Shown: positions 26,001 through 38,478 of the stretch, piece after piece
Layout of the letters: every line of letters begins with the position of its first letter
Position numbering within the stretch: the first letter of the stretch is position 1
DNA from: Petunia secreta
Taxonomy: Eukaryota; Streptophyta; Magnoliopsida; Solanales; Solanaceae
NCBI GenBank assembly: GCA_029990175.1
Contig: JARKIP010000049.1
Coordinates: 10,890,001 to 10,954,000 of the forward strand
Direction of reading: 5' to 3'
Length of the DNA: 64,000 nt
The notes under the pieces: model-generated
What the model was told of the DNA's origin: nothing
Databases searched by the model: none
The model's input: only the letters and a program-made list of their open reading frames with translations
Made by a program: the position numbers and the translations under genes

Positions 26001-26834
26001 GCCTTTCAAAGTAATGTTTTAACTTGCATGAAGGGACAAATTTGAAATAGTTAGGCAAGCTAGGACATTAAGCTCAAACATGCTCAAATTTTTTTTAACG
26101 AATTGTCCATGAAGAGAAGTAAGCAACCGGGCCATGTTAGCAACATTGTAAGCTTAACAAGGCCCGAATTTGATTATGGGGTAGATAACGTTGTAAGCTT
26201 AACAAGGTCCGAATTTGATTATGGGGTGGATTGGAAGACGTTTGACCGAAACTATAATGGTAACAAATTTCATCCTAATGGGATATTGAATCAATTCAAA
26301 TACGACTAGGCAACTCTAGCAGAAAGCAAGTTTAATCAAATACATTTCAATCACGCTGAAACTCATTTAAGTCTAGAGATTTCGAACGGGTGAAGTACCT
26401 GCGCGATTTAATTGATTTAAGTCGAAAGACTTCGAACGAGTAAAGTTCTCGCGCGATTATATTCGATTGGAGTTTCAATTGTCAAACGATAAATTTAACA
26501 ATAAATTGAAGCATAACAAATCAAGGCAAAATATAACAAAACAATTTCAAAGAGTCGAAATGCGTCAATGAAAGCAACTGTGCTCGGCACAGGACTCGAG
26601 GGTGCCTAACACCTTCCCGCGGGTCAACCGAGATCCTTATCCGGAACTCTGAAGCAGACCATTTACGAGTCATAGGTGTTCTAGGTACACCACTTTGGTG
26701 ACTTGGCACACCTTTAACTTGTCAAGTGGCGACTCCGAAAATCTCTTAATTTTGTGTACCTATTAAACACCTAGTCACAACCTTTTTAAAAACTATATAA
26801 ATTTTTCTTTTTAAGTTGAAAAGGGGTCGTGACA
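23048..26834 (+). mobile_element. 3' LTR of the gag-only element
   Basis: A 3787-bp LTR matching 10953-14740, with the same TGTAATCACC start and GTGACA end. It is followed by GGGAG, the target duplication, and then the resumed LINE ORF2 frame (GDIVISRLDRVLVNYDW). Confidence 0.95.
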
Positions 26835-29616
26835 GGGAGATATAGTTATCAGCAGGCTTGATAGGGTGCTAGTCAATTATGACTGGATATCTACACTGCC
26901 TGCAACAGAAGTACATTTCCTAAATGAAGGATTGTATGACCACTGTCATGGTATAATAAGTTGGGAAGATAGCAACGAAAGAAGAAAAAAATCAGTTTAG
27001 ATATTTCAACATGTGGAGCTTGGCTCCAGATTCTCAGGAAATTTGGCAGAGAAGCTAATGGCATGCCAAACTGCACTGCATAGGGACCCCCAGATTATGA
27101 CACTAATAGAGAAGGAATGCAGCCTGAATGCAGAATGTAGAATATGGCTACAACATGGTGACCAGAACACTAACTTCTTTCATAGTTACATGAAGGCAAG
27201 AAGGAACTCAAACAAGATTTTCACCATCCATGACCTACATGAGGACAATAGGACTGACACTAATAGCGTTACACTGGCATTTGAAGAATTCTACACTGAT
27301 TTTTTAAGAAGTAAACAAGATGAAAAATCATATGTATGCAGCAGCCTAGTAAGACAAGGGCCAACTGTGAATTAGGCACAAAGAAGTATGCTAACCGCAA
27401 AGTTCACAACACAGGAAATGAAGCAAGCCTTATGGGCAATTGATGGAGATAAGACCCCAGGGCCTGATGGATATGGAAGTAAATTTTTTCAAGAATTGTT
27501 GGAAGATAGTTGAAAAAGACTTGGTTGATGGGATACATGAATTTTTTGCCACAGGAAAGATGCTGAAAGTGATCAACCACGCAGTTATTACCCCAATACC
27601 AAAGAGTACACACGTAACCACTGTTGGGGATATAGGCCAATTGCCTGTTGTAACACAGTATACAAGATCATATCAAAAATGCTTTGAAACATATTGAAAG
27701 TGGTCCTCCCAGAGATCATATCAGAAAACTAGAATGCATTTGTCGGAAGAAGAATTGTGCAAAACATCCTAATCTTCCAAGATCTAGTAAGGTTATACAA
27801 TAAGAAGAACATTACCCAAAGCTGCCTTATAAAGATAGATCATAAAAAAATGTATGATTCAATGGAATGGGGGTTTGTATAAGAAATGCTACATGCCTTA
27901 AACTTTCCCCCAAAGTTCATCAAGTGGGTAATGGTTTTCATCTCAACAACACAGTTCACCATAGCCATAAATGGAGGGGTATATGGATAATCAAAAGGCA
28001 GAGGGGCCTAAGACAGGGGGATCGTATATCCCCTATGTTATTTGTGATCTGCATGGAGTACCTCACAAGAATAATGAACTTGGTGGTTACACAAAAAGGG
28101 TTTAGATTCCACACCAAATATAGAAGCTTGAAGCTGAACCATCTGTGCTTTGTAGATGATGTGCTAATATTCTGCAAATGAGACTTTCAGTCGATACTAC
28201 TAATGCTAAAGCGATTCAAAACCTTCTCAAAAGCATCAAGACTAACTACTAATGCAGGCAAGTCTAACATATTCAGTGCCAACATGGAAAGCCAATGTGA
28301 ACTATCAGGGTACCAGAAAGACAAACTACCTTTCAGATATCTAGGAGTCCCAATATCCTCTAAAAAGCTATCAGCAGTGGAGCGTGAGATGATGGTAGAT
28401 AAGCTCATAACCAGAATAAGAACTTGGGGTTCAAGACACCTATCCTATGCTGGGTAGGTGCATTTAGTGAACTCAGTGTTAATGCATGTGCACAGCTACT
28501 GGCCATCCATCTTTATAATGCCTAGGAAAATTCTCAGAAGAATCATTAGTATATGTTGTAACTTCATTTGGGATGAGAAAATAGAATCAACTAATTATAT
28601 AAGGTTCCTCTAATAGAATGGGATATAGTTTGCAGATCAAGAGAAGATGGTGGACTGGGAGTCAAAGACTACATTGCATGGAATGAAGCTACAGTGGCCA
28701 AATATGTGTGGAATATGGACAAAGAAAAAAAGACAAACTATGGGTGAAATGGGTGCATCATATATACTTAAAAGGGACTGAATGGTGGGAGTACTCACCT
28801 CCAAGTGACTGTTCCTGGTACTAGAAGAGAATATGCACAATCATAAACAAAATGGCTGCTGGATATGTACAGAATGGATGGCTAACAAGCATGGGGAAAT
28901 ATACCATTGGGAGTGGATGTCAATGGCAGAGAGGGACTAACACACAATGGCAAGAGAGGAGATGGGTATGGAACAAACAAAATATGCCCAAGCACTGCTT
29001 CATAAGCTGGCTAGTTGTGCAAAGGATACTACTCACGCGAGATAGACTAGCAAAAATAGGAGTGAGCCAAGACAAAATATGTCTATTGTGTGGTCAATAA
29101 GATGAAAGCATAGACCACTTGTTTTACAACTGCTACTTCTCGAGGCAATGTCTCCAAACGATCCTGCAATGGTTAAACACCAAAGTGGGAGGCACTGGCA
29201 TTCAGGGGCTGTGGAAAAGTGCTGCGAAATCAATGAAGGGGAAGATTAGAAGAGGCTTTACACTGGCTCTACTGGCAGTGCTAACATACCATCTATGGAG
29301 AGCTCGAAATGAGGCAATGTGGGAAAGCAAGGTACCAGGGATACAGGTTGTATGCAAACAAATCAAATAAGAATGTAAATACAGAGTGATGGAAATTATA
29401 GGAAAGAAATGAAGAGAAACTAGAAGAGATAGAGAGTGAATTCATATACATATAGATGAGAGCAGATAGACATGGCATAGATAGATTATAGTAGGATACT
29501 TAAACAACATAGTAAGTAGGGTGGGAGTGGTTTTAGTTTTAGTAGATTCATTATGCAAAATGTAACAAGTTCATGGAGATTAATAAAAAAATTATTCACC
29601 AAAAGAAAAAAAAAAG
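26835..29616 (+). pseudogene. L1-type LINE, 3' part (ORF2 RT to poly-A)
   Basis: This continues the ORF2 interrupted at 10953. The frame opens with the end of the endonuclease domain (SRLDRVLVNYDW, about 26850-26886). A linker follows (IWLQHGDQNTNFFH). The RT domain shows KTPGPDGYGSKFF (about 27450-27490), an FVGRR-type motif, a degraded second metal region, and FVDDVLIFCK (28152-28181) as the catalytic box. Then comes a C-terminal zinc-binding zf-RVT region (WNKQNMPKHCFISWL ... CLLCGQ ... DHLFYNCYFS, about 28965-29145). Many stops and shifts break the frame. The element ends with an A-rich tail after 'attcaccaaaag' (about 29600-29616), the usual LINE 3' terminus. I could not identify the LINE's own target duplication. 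Confidence 0.88.
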
Positions 29617-29688
29617 AAATATATCATATTAATATAAAAACAAAAATCCCTAAAAGTAAAAAGTGATTGACAAAAATATCCTTAGCTA

Positions 29689-29724
<36 letters not shown>
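29689..29724. repeat. (AAT)n microsatellite
   Basis: About twelve AAT units, followed by degenerate 'tataatataa' sequence. Confidence 0.9.
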
Positions 29725-29725
<1 letters not shown>

Positions 29726-30902
29726 TAATATATAATATAATATAATTAATATAAAAGTGAGAACTCCTTAATGTAAAATTAGATTACTAAAATACCCCTA
29801 AAATAATAGTGAACACCTATTTTACCCTCACCTAGATATAAAATCTCAATTTAATTATTTTAATTTAAAATTAACTATTATTGTCAGCCTATAAATGATT
29901 TATAAACTTATACTACAATTAACAATCTAGGTAAATGAAAAGACAATGGAAGACAGCAAGCCAGCTACTCGCATGTCCGTTGCTATGCCTTCATAGTAGA
30001 AGTTTCTTGCGCTTGCGGATGAGTTGCTATAAATTGCCACCACTTTATATGCCTTTTGTATGCATAACTAGCATATCCTTTCAATGTAGTTTCTTATACT
30101 GCTGTCTCTAAAGTACAAGAAGGCAGCAAATAAGAACAAAAAATGAGATGTATTTTGGATCTTTTATGCTATTCTTTCGATAAGGTTTCCACTTCTTTTC
30201 ACTTTTTTTCCCCTAATTCTTAATTGAAGTTATGAATATCTTGTGTTAAATAAATCTTTGTCTGAATTGGTTCCAATTAGAACACAGGGGCGATGACATG
30301 TTTCTTCGGTTAATGCTTTGCAAAAGCCGCAAGCAGCATGTGTTTGTGAATGATAGCCTAGGAGAAACTGGAATGGTTGGTGAAAACAATATCGGGTTCT
30401 ATTTCCTTTACTCCTTTTAGTTTTAATCTTTGTGCTATATGAATTTAGTTTATATAAATAATAGGATAAATATTTATTATGTCATATTAATATTCATATG
30501 TTACATGATTGGAAACAACATATGGTTGAATGTTTAATTTGTTCCTTTTAGAAGATGAAGTCGGCACCATTTGGAGCATACATGAAAGTATACGTTGAAA
30601 GATAATTTTTAAGTTTGCAAGAACAAGAACTAGACTTACATTAATACATGGAAATCTTCTTGAGATATGAGAACAAATGAGATTTACATTTAGATATATT
30701 GTTTAAAGGTACTGTGACCTTTTATCGTAAATTTTATGTCTTTTGAGATAAGTATAATACACCAACTTAATATTTTATGCATTATGCTTGAGGAAAAAAA
30801 AATGTGATTAACCAAATGTTCATTCATGTATACTATTTTATTGAATGATAAACTATGTCATATGATGTATCTAGCTGATTGATGTCATAAGTAATATTGT
30901 TT

Positions 30903-30904
<2 letters not shown>

Positions 30905-30933
<29 letters not shown>
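30905..30933. repeat. (TA)n microsatellite
   Basis: About fourteen TA units. Confidence 0.9.
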
Positions 30934-32600
30934 CCCGAGTCTTTGAAGGAAAAATATGAAGTTTAATACTGAATTTCAAATATACAAAAGAAGTTTTTCT
31001 TATAATATGTTAATAAGAAAATAAGTCACATACATGAAGAGAGTGTAATTTCTTTAGAAGATTGATTATGTAAATGAAGATCATAATATATGCATAAAGT
31101 AATTTTTAGAAGTACGTAGAAAGTTATCTACGTGTTCATAATAGTAAAACAATTCTCTATATGAATTGACTCATAGAGCTAGATAACCAACCGTAGTACT
31201 TATAATTCATACAAATGGGAGCAAGCCTCCTAGGAGAGGGGCAAAGAATAATTCGATCAACCACAGTAGGCGTTAAAGCTTAGGTAGATAGCAGCATGAT
31301 AATCAGTGTAATGGAAAAAAATCAAGGGAAGGTGGTTCACGAACTAATACGAAACGTGGCAAACAAGAAATGCATTTGGTTTTCAATTCCTCTTTTTACT
31401 CTCTTATCCTAATCTGCGAAAGTATCGGAGTGACTCTCAAGTCACAAATACTTGAAAGAATTTTTTTATCCCGTAGTTTAAATTATTTACAAATAATTTT
31501 TCATAAATTGTGAATTATATTCCAAATCTTCAAAATAAGACAGGTCACTGATTATATTTATAAAGAATATAATATTGCAAGTATTTTTACACTATCTATG
31601 TGCAAGCCACACTCAATCTATGGAAAACCTAGACCAACCTAGAAGGGACCATTGCAAGATCACGTTCACATGGGGAACGATCAATATAACTCAACATATC
31701 AATCTCCAAGTTAGTTATGACGTGAGATGGAGAGTTATCACTGGGTGTTGAAAAGTATACCAAGTTCAAAAATCACTTTCTTTTAATAGAAGTTTGACCT
31801 TAATCTTAGATTTTTAAAGGACAAACATGACGAAGAAGAATAAAATTTGGTCATAATGACACACATTGTGTAAAATTGTAAAGGGATTAAATTCAACTTC
31901 AACATAGTTGACTAGTTTATGTGAACTATTGGTATGTAAGTTTGTCTTATAAGAAAATAGAAATAAAACGAAAAAGATTATCCACCCAGTTTGAATAAAA
32001 AGAAAAGATAAAATAAATACTTAGTGGAAAGTTTGGATAAACATAAACTAAGTCAAAGCTAATTTCGTGCTCCCTATGCAGTTGAGAATTCAATCCTAGG
32101 AAGTAACAAATCTAATGGATATACGTTGTGCTTAGAAAAAAGTTAGTAAGGTAAGATTCGTAGAACTAATCCATTAGGCAACTAGTCCAACTCCTCTTAT
32201 CCTTGCAGCCTTATCCAAGTAAAGCACATTTTGGTTTTGGTTAGATATAAGACTTGCACAAGTTAACAAAAGATCCAATAGAAGCTAAAATAAAGACGTT
32301 TGGTACTCCATAAAGCCACAATAATCTAAGGTCAAGTTTGGTTGATTCTTCTCAGAAATTATCCAAATTAGAATAAGTTTTACTCCAACAAACTGGGATA
32401 TAAATTCCGATGATACTTGCAAACATTAGTATATCTTTGGTGAAATGGCAATGTTGGTCAAAGGGCACAATCGATAACAACTGTTGGTCGGGTTTCCTTG
32501 CTCGCTTGCTCAACCTGAAAGATCAATATTATTGGTGATAAAAAATATTTTGAATAGACTGCTATACCATGATGTTTCTTAAAATTGGGAAGTTAGATTA

Positions 32601-32843
32601 TATCCATTTCAAAATAGATGAACCTTTGCAGTGTATGAGGGTCAAATTAATTAATTTTCAACGGGAATTTGTACTTCGAATTTTTAAACTTTTTTTAAAT
32701 AAAATTTATATATTTAGAAACTACATGAAAAGTACTATAAGTCACAATAGTTAACAATTCAAAATAGTTAAAACTATTTGTAAGACATATGGTCAAACAA
32801 CCTTCAAATAGTAATAGGTTCATTCTTTTTTAAACGGACGGAG
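32601..32843. mobile_element. degenerate 'CTCCCTCCGT' MITE
   Basis: This aligns along its length with the intact MITE at 45411-45669 (shared 'gatgaacctttgc', 'tatatatttagaaactacatg', 'agtaataggttcat'). Its left end has decayed (tccatttcaaaatagatg), while the right end still reads aaacggacggag. Non-coding. Confidence 0.8.
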
Positions 32844-35239
32844 AACCACCAAAAATTTAAATTATTTAACAAAAAGAACGAGCCTTTTTGGTGCTCCAAA
32901 ACCACCATATTTCGACAGGTGGGTACGAGAATAGTTTTGCTGGCGTTAGGCCCACCAGAAAGGGATAAGGAGTCTTCTGGTGAGATGTGGTGTTCCAGAA
33001 CCCCTCAAGTCTTTTTTGGCAGAAAAGGGTCTCGCCTTTTCTTTTCTATTTTCTTTTTATTCTAAGTACAATTAGGACTAATCATGGACAAAATTAGCAT
33101 TATTAAAACTTTGTGGGCTGTAATTAAATGTAACAAAACTTTTAAACTTCTTGGGATCAAAATTAAATACCACAAATTTTTAAAATAAATGAATAAAAAT
33201 TCTCTCTTTTCTCTTCTTGTTCATCATATCTACTTCATCTTCCTTCTCTTCTATTTTCTTTTCTTCACATTCTTCTCATTTTCTTCATCTTTCTTGTCAT
33301 ACTCTTCAACTACTTTTTGTTGTTTACATAGTCGTTTTCTTCTTCTTCTTGCTCTCATTCTTCTTTGTCTTCTTCTTCTTCTTATGCAAAAAGAAAATTT
33401 AAAATTTGAAGTGGGTTTAAAAATCCAAACATGATTTTTATGTAATTTTGGAGTGGGTATTGTTTGAAATGCTTGAGAATGGTATTTGGATCTTAAGTAT
33501 AAAATTTGAGATAATTTGGTGTTGATTTGAGTTGCTTTGGATGAATTTTGAATAAAAATTCGCGGTTGAAATTTTTTTTTTTTAGGTGTTCGGAACATCT
33601 TCTGTCAGAATGTACGGACATTTGTTACGGTATTTGGAATATCTTCTATCAGGAAATTCAGAACAACTGCCAGGGTATTCGGAACATCTTCTATCATGAT
33701 GTTCGGAACATCTCTGTCTGGATGTTGGAAGCATCTTTTATCTCGACGTTGAGATAAGATTTGAAATAAAAATATCATTTGATTTTTCGATCCTCAAAAA
33801 CAAAAATAAGTAAGACTTAATTGGTGAGTGACAAATGGAAAATATAAGGAAAGCGACAATCATTAGACAGAATTAATGTACCTATAAATTTTTTCAATAT
33901 TCTTCTTTTTTTAAAAAAAGAAAAAATGGTAGAGTTAACTTCAGAAACCTCTCTCCTTATTTAGGATTATTTATCTTTAAGCGATGAACTAAAAAAAAAA
34001 CAGTACCAACATATTAAAGATGAAATGTCTTGATGGAGGTTCCTACCATTACTCAAGATGTTCGAAACATCCTTTGTGATGTTCCAACCATTAACTAAAT
34101 TTAGAGAACTAAACTTAGAAAACTAATAAGTTTTTTCACACTTTTTCACACTCGAGCTATCCAACTCGTCTATCTACACTCATCTTATTCTCAAGATACC
34201 TTTTTGTATACACAACCCCTTAACAAATGCACCAGATTTTATAAATTTCATTTGTATACACAACCTCCATAATCAACAACAACAACAACAGATCAAATAT
34301 TATCACACAATATACATAACCATCCTTGTGTATTTATTTATCATTTTTTCTGAAGAAAAAAAAGATACTCAAGATGTTTCAAACATATTGAAAGTTTTGA
34401 ATGACTACAAGTATGTTCTGAAATTCCTACATGATGTTTGAAACTTCTTGTGAGATATTTCACTTTCCACCGATGTTTAAATATCTACCAGAGTGATTGT
34501 AGATGTTAAAATCTTATGTACTATCATATGAAAAAGAAGTAGAGGATAATCAATTAATCTTTCTTGTAGGTATGTAATATATGAATAATCTTTCATAGTA
34601 TATGGCTAAATATTAGCAGTTATAACTTTTCTACATTTGAAACAACTCATAGATATTCCCAACGTCTGCACAATATATGATCAACTGATAATGTTCAAGT
34701 GATAATTATAAAAGATTATCACTTAAAATAATCAATTATACAAGTTAGAGCGATAAATATAGATGATTATAACTTAATACAAGTTGGATCAAGTGTTGGT
34801 TCATACTTTAGGTTCTATTTATTTCCAATTGTTATGTTTTGTGTACTAATGATCAAGAAATTTCATTTGAAATTGTTATTTTGTCCTGTAAATTACCATT
34901 GTACCCTAAGTCGTTCGGCACGACTCACTTCATGTTTCAATCATATCGCTATATGTTCTGAATATTTTCAAAAACAATACGATGAAGATAGCAACATCGA
35001 AAAATGGCGCTCCGAACATGATGTTCATCTGACAAACATCAACAGCATGTTCGAAACAACAAAGATAGATGGATAATCATCTGTCACTCTAACAAGTATA
35101 TTTGATAATTTAGAGTGATAATGATCATCGTCCTTTAATTATAATGTGACAATAGAAACAATAGAACATTTCGCGCGGAACATCACATATAATGTGACAA
35201 ACATCTATTGGATGTTCGAAACAAAACTATATGTATGGA

Positions 35240-35990
35240 TCATCATTTCTCCCTATAACAAGTATAATTGGTCATTTATAGTGATAGTGATCATCATTTG
35301 TCGCTCTTACAAATATAGTGGTCATTTCTTATCATATTGATCATCATTTGTCACTCTAACAAGCATAGTTGGTCATTTATAGTGATAGTGATCATCATTT
35401 GTCACTCTTACAAGTATAGTTGGTCATTTGTACGTATAATGATCATAATTTCTCCCTATAAGAAGTATAGTTGGTCATTTATAGTGATAATGATCATCAT
35501 TTGTCACTCTTACGAGCATAGTGGGTCATTTGTAGTCATAATAATCATCATTTGTCACTCTTACACGTATAGTGGGTCATTTATAGTGATAGTGATCATC
35601 ATTTCTCACTCTAACAAGTATAGTAGGTCATTTGTAGGTATAATGATCATCATTTATCACTCTAACAAGTATAGTTGGTCATTTATAATGATAGTGATCA
35701 TCATTTCTCACTCTAACAAGTATAGTGGGTCATTTGTAGGTATAATGATCATCATTTGTAACTCTTACAAGTATAGTGGGTCATTTCTACTCATAATGAT
35801 CATCATTTGTAACTCTTACAAGTATAGTAGGTCATTTCTACTCATAATGATCATTATTTATCACTCTAACAAGTATAGTGGGTCATTTTTTATCATATTG
35901 ATCATCATTTGTCACTCTAACAACTCTAGTTGGCCATTTCTACTCATAATGATCATCATTTGTCACACAAACTACTCTAAGTGGTCTTTG
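35240..35990. repeat. 51-bp tandem repeat, about 14-15 copies
   Basis: The unit has the core 'gatcatcatttgtcactctt' followed by 'acaagtatagt.ggtcattt'. Because 51 is a multiple of three, a 218-codon frame (35337-35993) of 17-residue hydrophobic repeats stays open. I do not consider it a gene. Confidence 0.92.
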
Positions 35991-36184
35991 TGATGAAAGT
36001 GGATGAGTTTATCACTCTTACAAGTATAATTGGTCACTTATAGTCATACAATCATCATAATTTGTCGCGCTAACTACTTTAATTATGAAAAAGTATGATG
36101 AACATAGAAAAAATTGAACATAGCGCTCAGAATGAGACATAACATGTGACAAACGTCTAGTGGATGTTCGAAACTAGAGTATAC

Positions 36185-36475
36185 GTATGGATAATTATTT
36201 CTCCCTATAACAAGTATAGTTGGTTATTTATAGTGATAGTGATCATCATTTGTCACTCTTATAAGTATAGTTGGTCATTTGTACGTATAATGATCATCAT
36301 TTCTCCCTATAAGAAGTATAGTTGGTCATTTATAGTGATAGTGATCATCATTTGTCACTCTTACAAGTATAGTTGGTCATTTGTAGGTATAATAATCATC
36401 ATTTGTCACTCTGACAACTCTAGTTGTCCATTTCTACTCATAATGGTCATCATTTGTCACACCAACTACTCTAAG
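36185..36475. repeat. 51-bp tandem repeat, second block (~5-6 copies)
   Basis: Same unit as 35240-35990. The roughly 190-bp segments after each block (35985-36180 and 36475-36675) are also near-identical, so block plus trailer was duplicated as a higher-order unit. Confidence 0.9.
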
Positions 36476-37705
36476 TGGTCTTTGTGATGAAAGTGGATGA
36501 GTCTATCACTCTTACAAGTATAATTGGTCACTTATAGCTATACAACCATCATAATTTGTCGCGCTAACTACTCTAATTGTGAAAAAGTATGATGAACATA
36601 GAAAAAATTGAACATGGCGCTCGGAACGACACATAACATGTGACAAACATCTATTTGATGTTCGAAACCAGTATGTATGGATCATCATACGATGAAGATA
36701 GCAACATTAAAAATTGTGCGATCCGAACGACCGTTTAATGCGACGAACATCATAGGTTGTTTAAAACAACCCTACGATAGATGATCATCACTTGTCAGTC
36801 AATTGGTCATCACTACTGATAATTGTCAACATTTATCACTCTAACAAGTATAAGTGGTCATTACTACTGATAATTGTCATCATTTCTACAATAGTTCGAC
36901 GGGTAAAATATAGATTTGCTAAACATCATGAGAGATAATCAAAACATCTGGCGGGATATTAATAGTAACATATCTCTCGATGTTCACGACGTCTCTCTAG
37001 ATATTCGAAGCATCTTGCCTATCAAGATGTTCAGAACATTTGTATTGATGTTCAAGATGTTTGGAACATCCGTCAGGATGTTTCAAGCGTCTCCCCGTCA
37101 GGATGTTCCGAACATCCTAATAGATGTTCATCACGCTGAGAAAAATTTCAATATCGGTTTTAGTCTAAAATTAACCAAATCCAGTCCAGATTAACTCCAA
37201 ATGATTTCAAATTTTATATTCAACTTCTCACTATTATTCCCAACAATTCTAAACAACACCCACTTGAAAACAGTACAAAAATTTGGTTGATTTTTTAAAA
37301 CCCAATTCAAAAACTTCTATATTTGAAAATGATGAACATTCACAAATCTTCTTAACGAAGAATAAGAAATGGATATGTGTTATATTTCGTTTAGGATTGC
37401 TTAGATTGAAGAAACAATCATAAAATGAAGTGCAGGTTGAAGAAACAAGAAGAATGATACGAATAAGGATTTGAGAGAGAGGGAAAAATGGAGGAGAGGA
37501 GAGGGAAGGGCTGTTGTAGATCTAGGTTTATGGCCAAATTTGGCAAAAAGTGGCCTTTTATACTTGGACCATTGTGTAACATAAAAAACTTTGGGGGTGA
37601 GAAGGTTAGATAATTAAAAAATTTTAATGCCATTAATAATTAGAGGACCCTATACTTCATGATTAAAACTTGAGCCTTTTTCCATTCAAAAATAACTTGA
37701 GAGGG

Positions 37706-38473
37706 CCTGCCATGCCAAAGGCCCAGTCTTCTGAGTCTGAATGCAATCCTTTGCTTTATTAAGGTGAGGCTGTATAATATTTGGCTATATGTCTGGCTTT
37801 AACTTAGAGTTTTGCAAAATACTCAATGAAATATAATATATTTAAGAAGTTATATCTAAAAAATGTGCCTTAGGACTTTGATCTATTGGTAAGTGCCAAA
37901 TACAAGTGGATTAGATCCAATTTTTGGGCTTGAATATTATTACAAAGAAAAGTATGATGTCTAAAATGAAAAGAAAATATGTCGTATTCATCATTCATAG
38001 GATTTTGAATAATATGTCACTAACCCATGAGAGTTTCTTAATAGTAAAAGGGAGTATTTTAAGAAGTTATTTTGGCAGTAACGAATAAGTATTAAGTAGA
38101 CAGAGTGATCTTGAAATTACTACGAATTGATGTATCACTAATTAAATGATGACCTACCTAAGTTATACATATCTGCTTCTGCCCATCAGAAGGTGGGTGG
38201 CCCTTGAGCTAACGTTTGTTAGGTGATAAACTAAAAGTTTCTGATTATTTCCACATGAAGGAGTTCATAGAAGTACATCTCAATTACTTGGAAGTTATCA
38301 AATAGTCGACTTAACTTGATGGTAATGGAAAAGTTGTCCTTTGTCTCAATTACTGGTATGTTATGATTAGTCCTCATAATACTATAAAGCAAATACCTTA
38401 ACCTCTAACTTGTTGAAATATATGATTTCTGGTCCCTGTACTGACATAATTTAAACAATTCGACACTGTGTTA
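37706..38473. other. non-coding DNA
   Basis: No gene or repeat structure was seen between the inverted-repeat element and the Gypsy element that starts at 38479. Confidence 0.4.
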
Positions 38474-38478
38474 GATAC

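Larger units (their letters stand above)
10953..26834 (+). mobile_element. giant-LTR, gag-only retrotransposon (TR-GAG type)
   Basis: Two near-identical direct repeats of about 3.79 kb (10953-14740 and 23048-26834) start TGTAATCACC and end GTGACA. They are flanked by the 5-bp duplication GGGAG (10948-10952 and 26835-26839). Removing the element rejoins the LINE ORF2. A primer-binding site follows the left LTR and a purine tract precedes the right one. The 8.3-kb interior holds a single gene, gag. Nothing resembling protease, RT, RNase H or integrase is present in any frame, so it must be mobilised in trans. The Gag is of the Tat lineage of Ty3/Gypsy. Non-autonomous plant elements with this layout are known as TR-GAG or, when empty, LARD. 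LTR pairs differ by eye only at scattered single bases and homopolymers, so insertion is recent relative to its host LINE. Confidence 0.93.
29617..32600. other. AT-rich non-coding DNA
   Basis: No gene is seen. It contains an (AAT)n run at about 29689-29724 and a (TA)n run at about 30905-30933. About 32204-32290 resembles 8588-8665. The rest gives only short open frames without protein character. Confidence 0.4.
33000..37705. mobile_element. ~4.7-kb inverted-repeat (foldback-like) element
   Basis: The left flank (about 33000-33590) and the reverse complement of the right flank (about 37150-37705) align as diverged arms. Both contain, in order, a cctcaagt...ttttt...aaaagg phrase, a pyrimidine-rich run, 'agtgggt.ttgttt' and 'tataaaatttgaga/atcatttgg'. 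They then enter 'gatgttcggaacatc'-type palindromes. The centre carries 51-bp tandem arrays. No transposase-like frame is present. The exact ends and target duplication could not be fixed. Long-arm inverted elements without coding capacity are usually Mutator-like or foldback derivatives; the class here is undetermined. Confidence 0.65.

Noticed and set aside
33217..33434. Leu/Phe/Ser-rich frame resembling a membrane protein
   Set aside because: It is the translation of a TTC/TCT-rich pyrimidine run in the left arm of the inverted-repeat element.
33588..33712. Heat-shock-element-like GAA/TTC clusters
   Set aside because: The palindromes space TTC and GAA by one base and the next TTC by four, not the alternating two-base spacing of a heat-shock element. 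They are better seen as repeated palindromes of the element.
35337..35993. 218-codon hydrophobic repeat protein
   Set aside because: The unit is 51 bp (17 codons), so the frame stays open by periodicity. Variation among units is not codon-like, and it lies in the loop of a non-coding inverted-repeat element.
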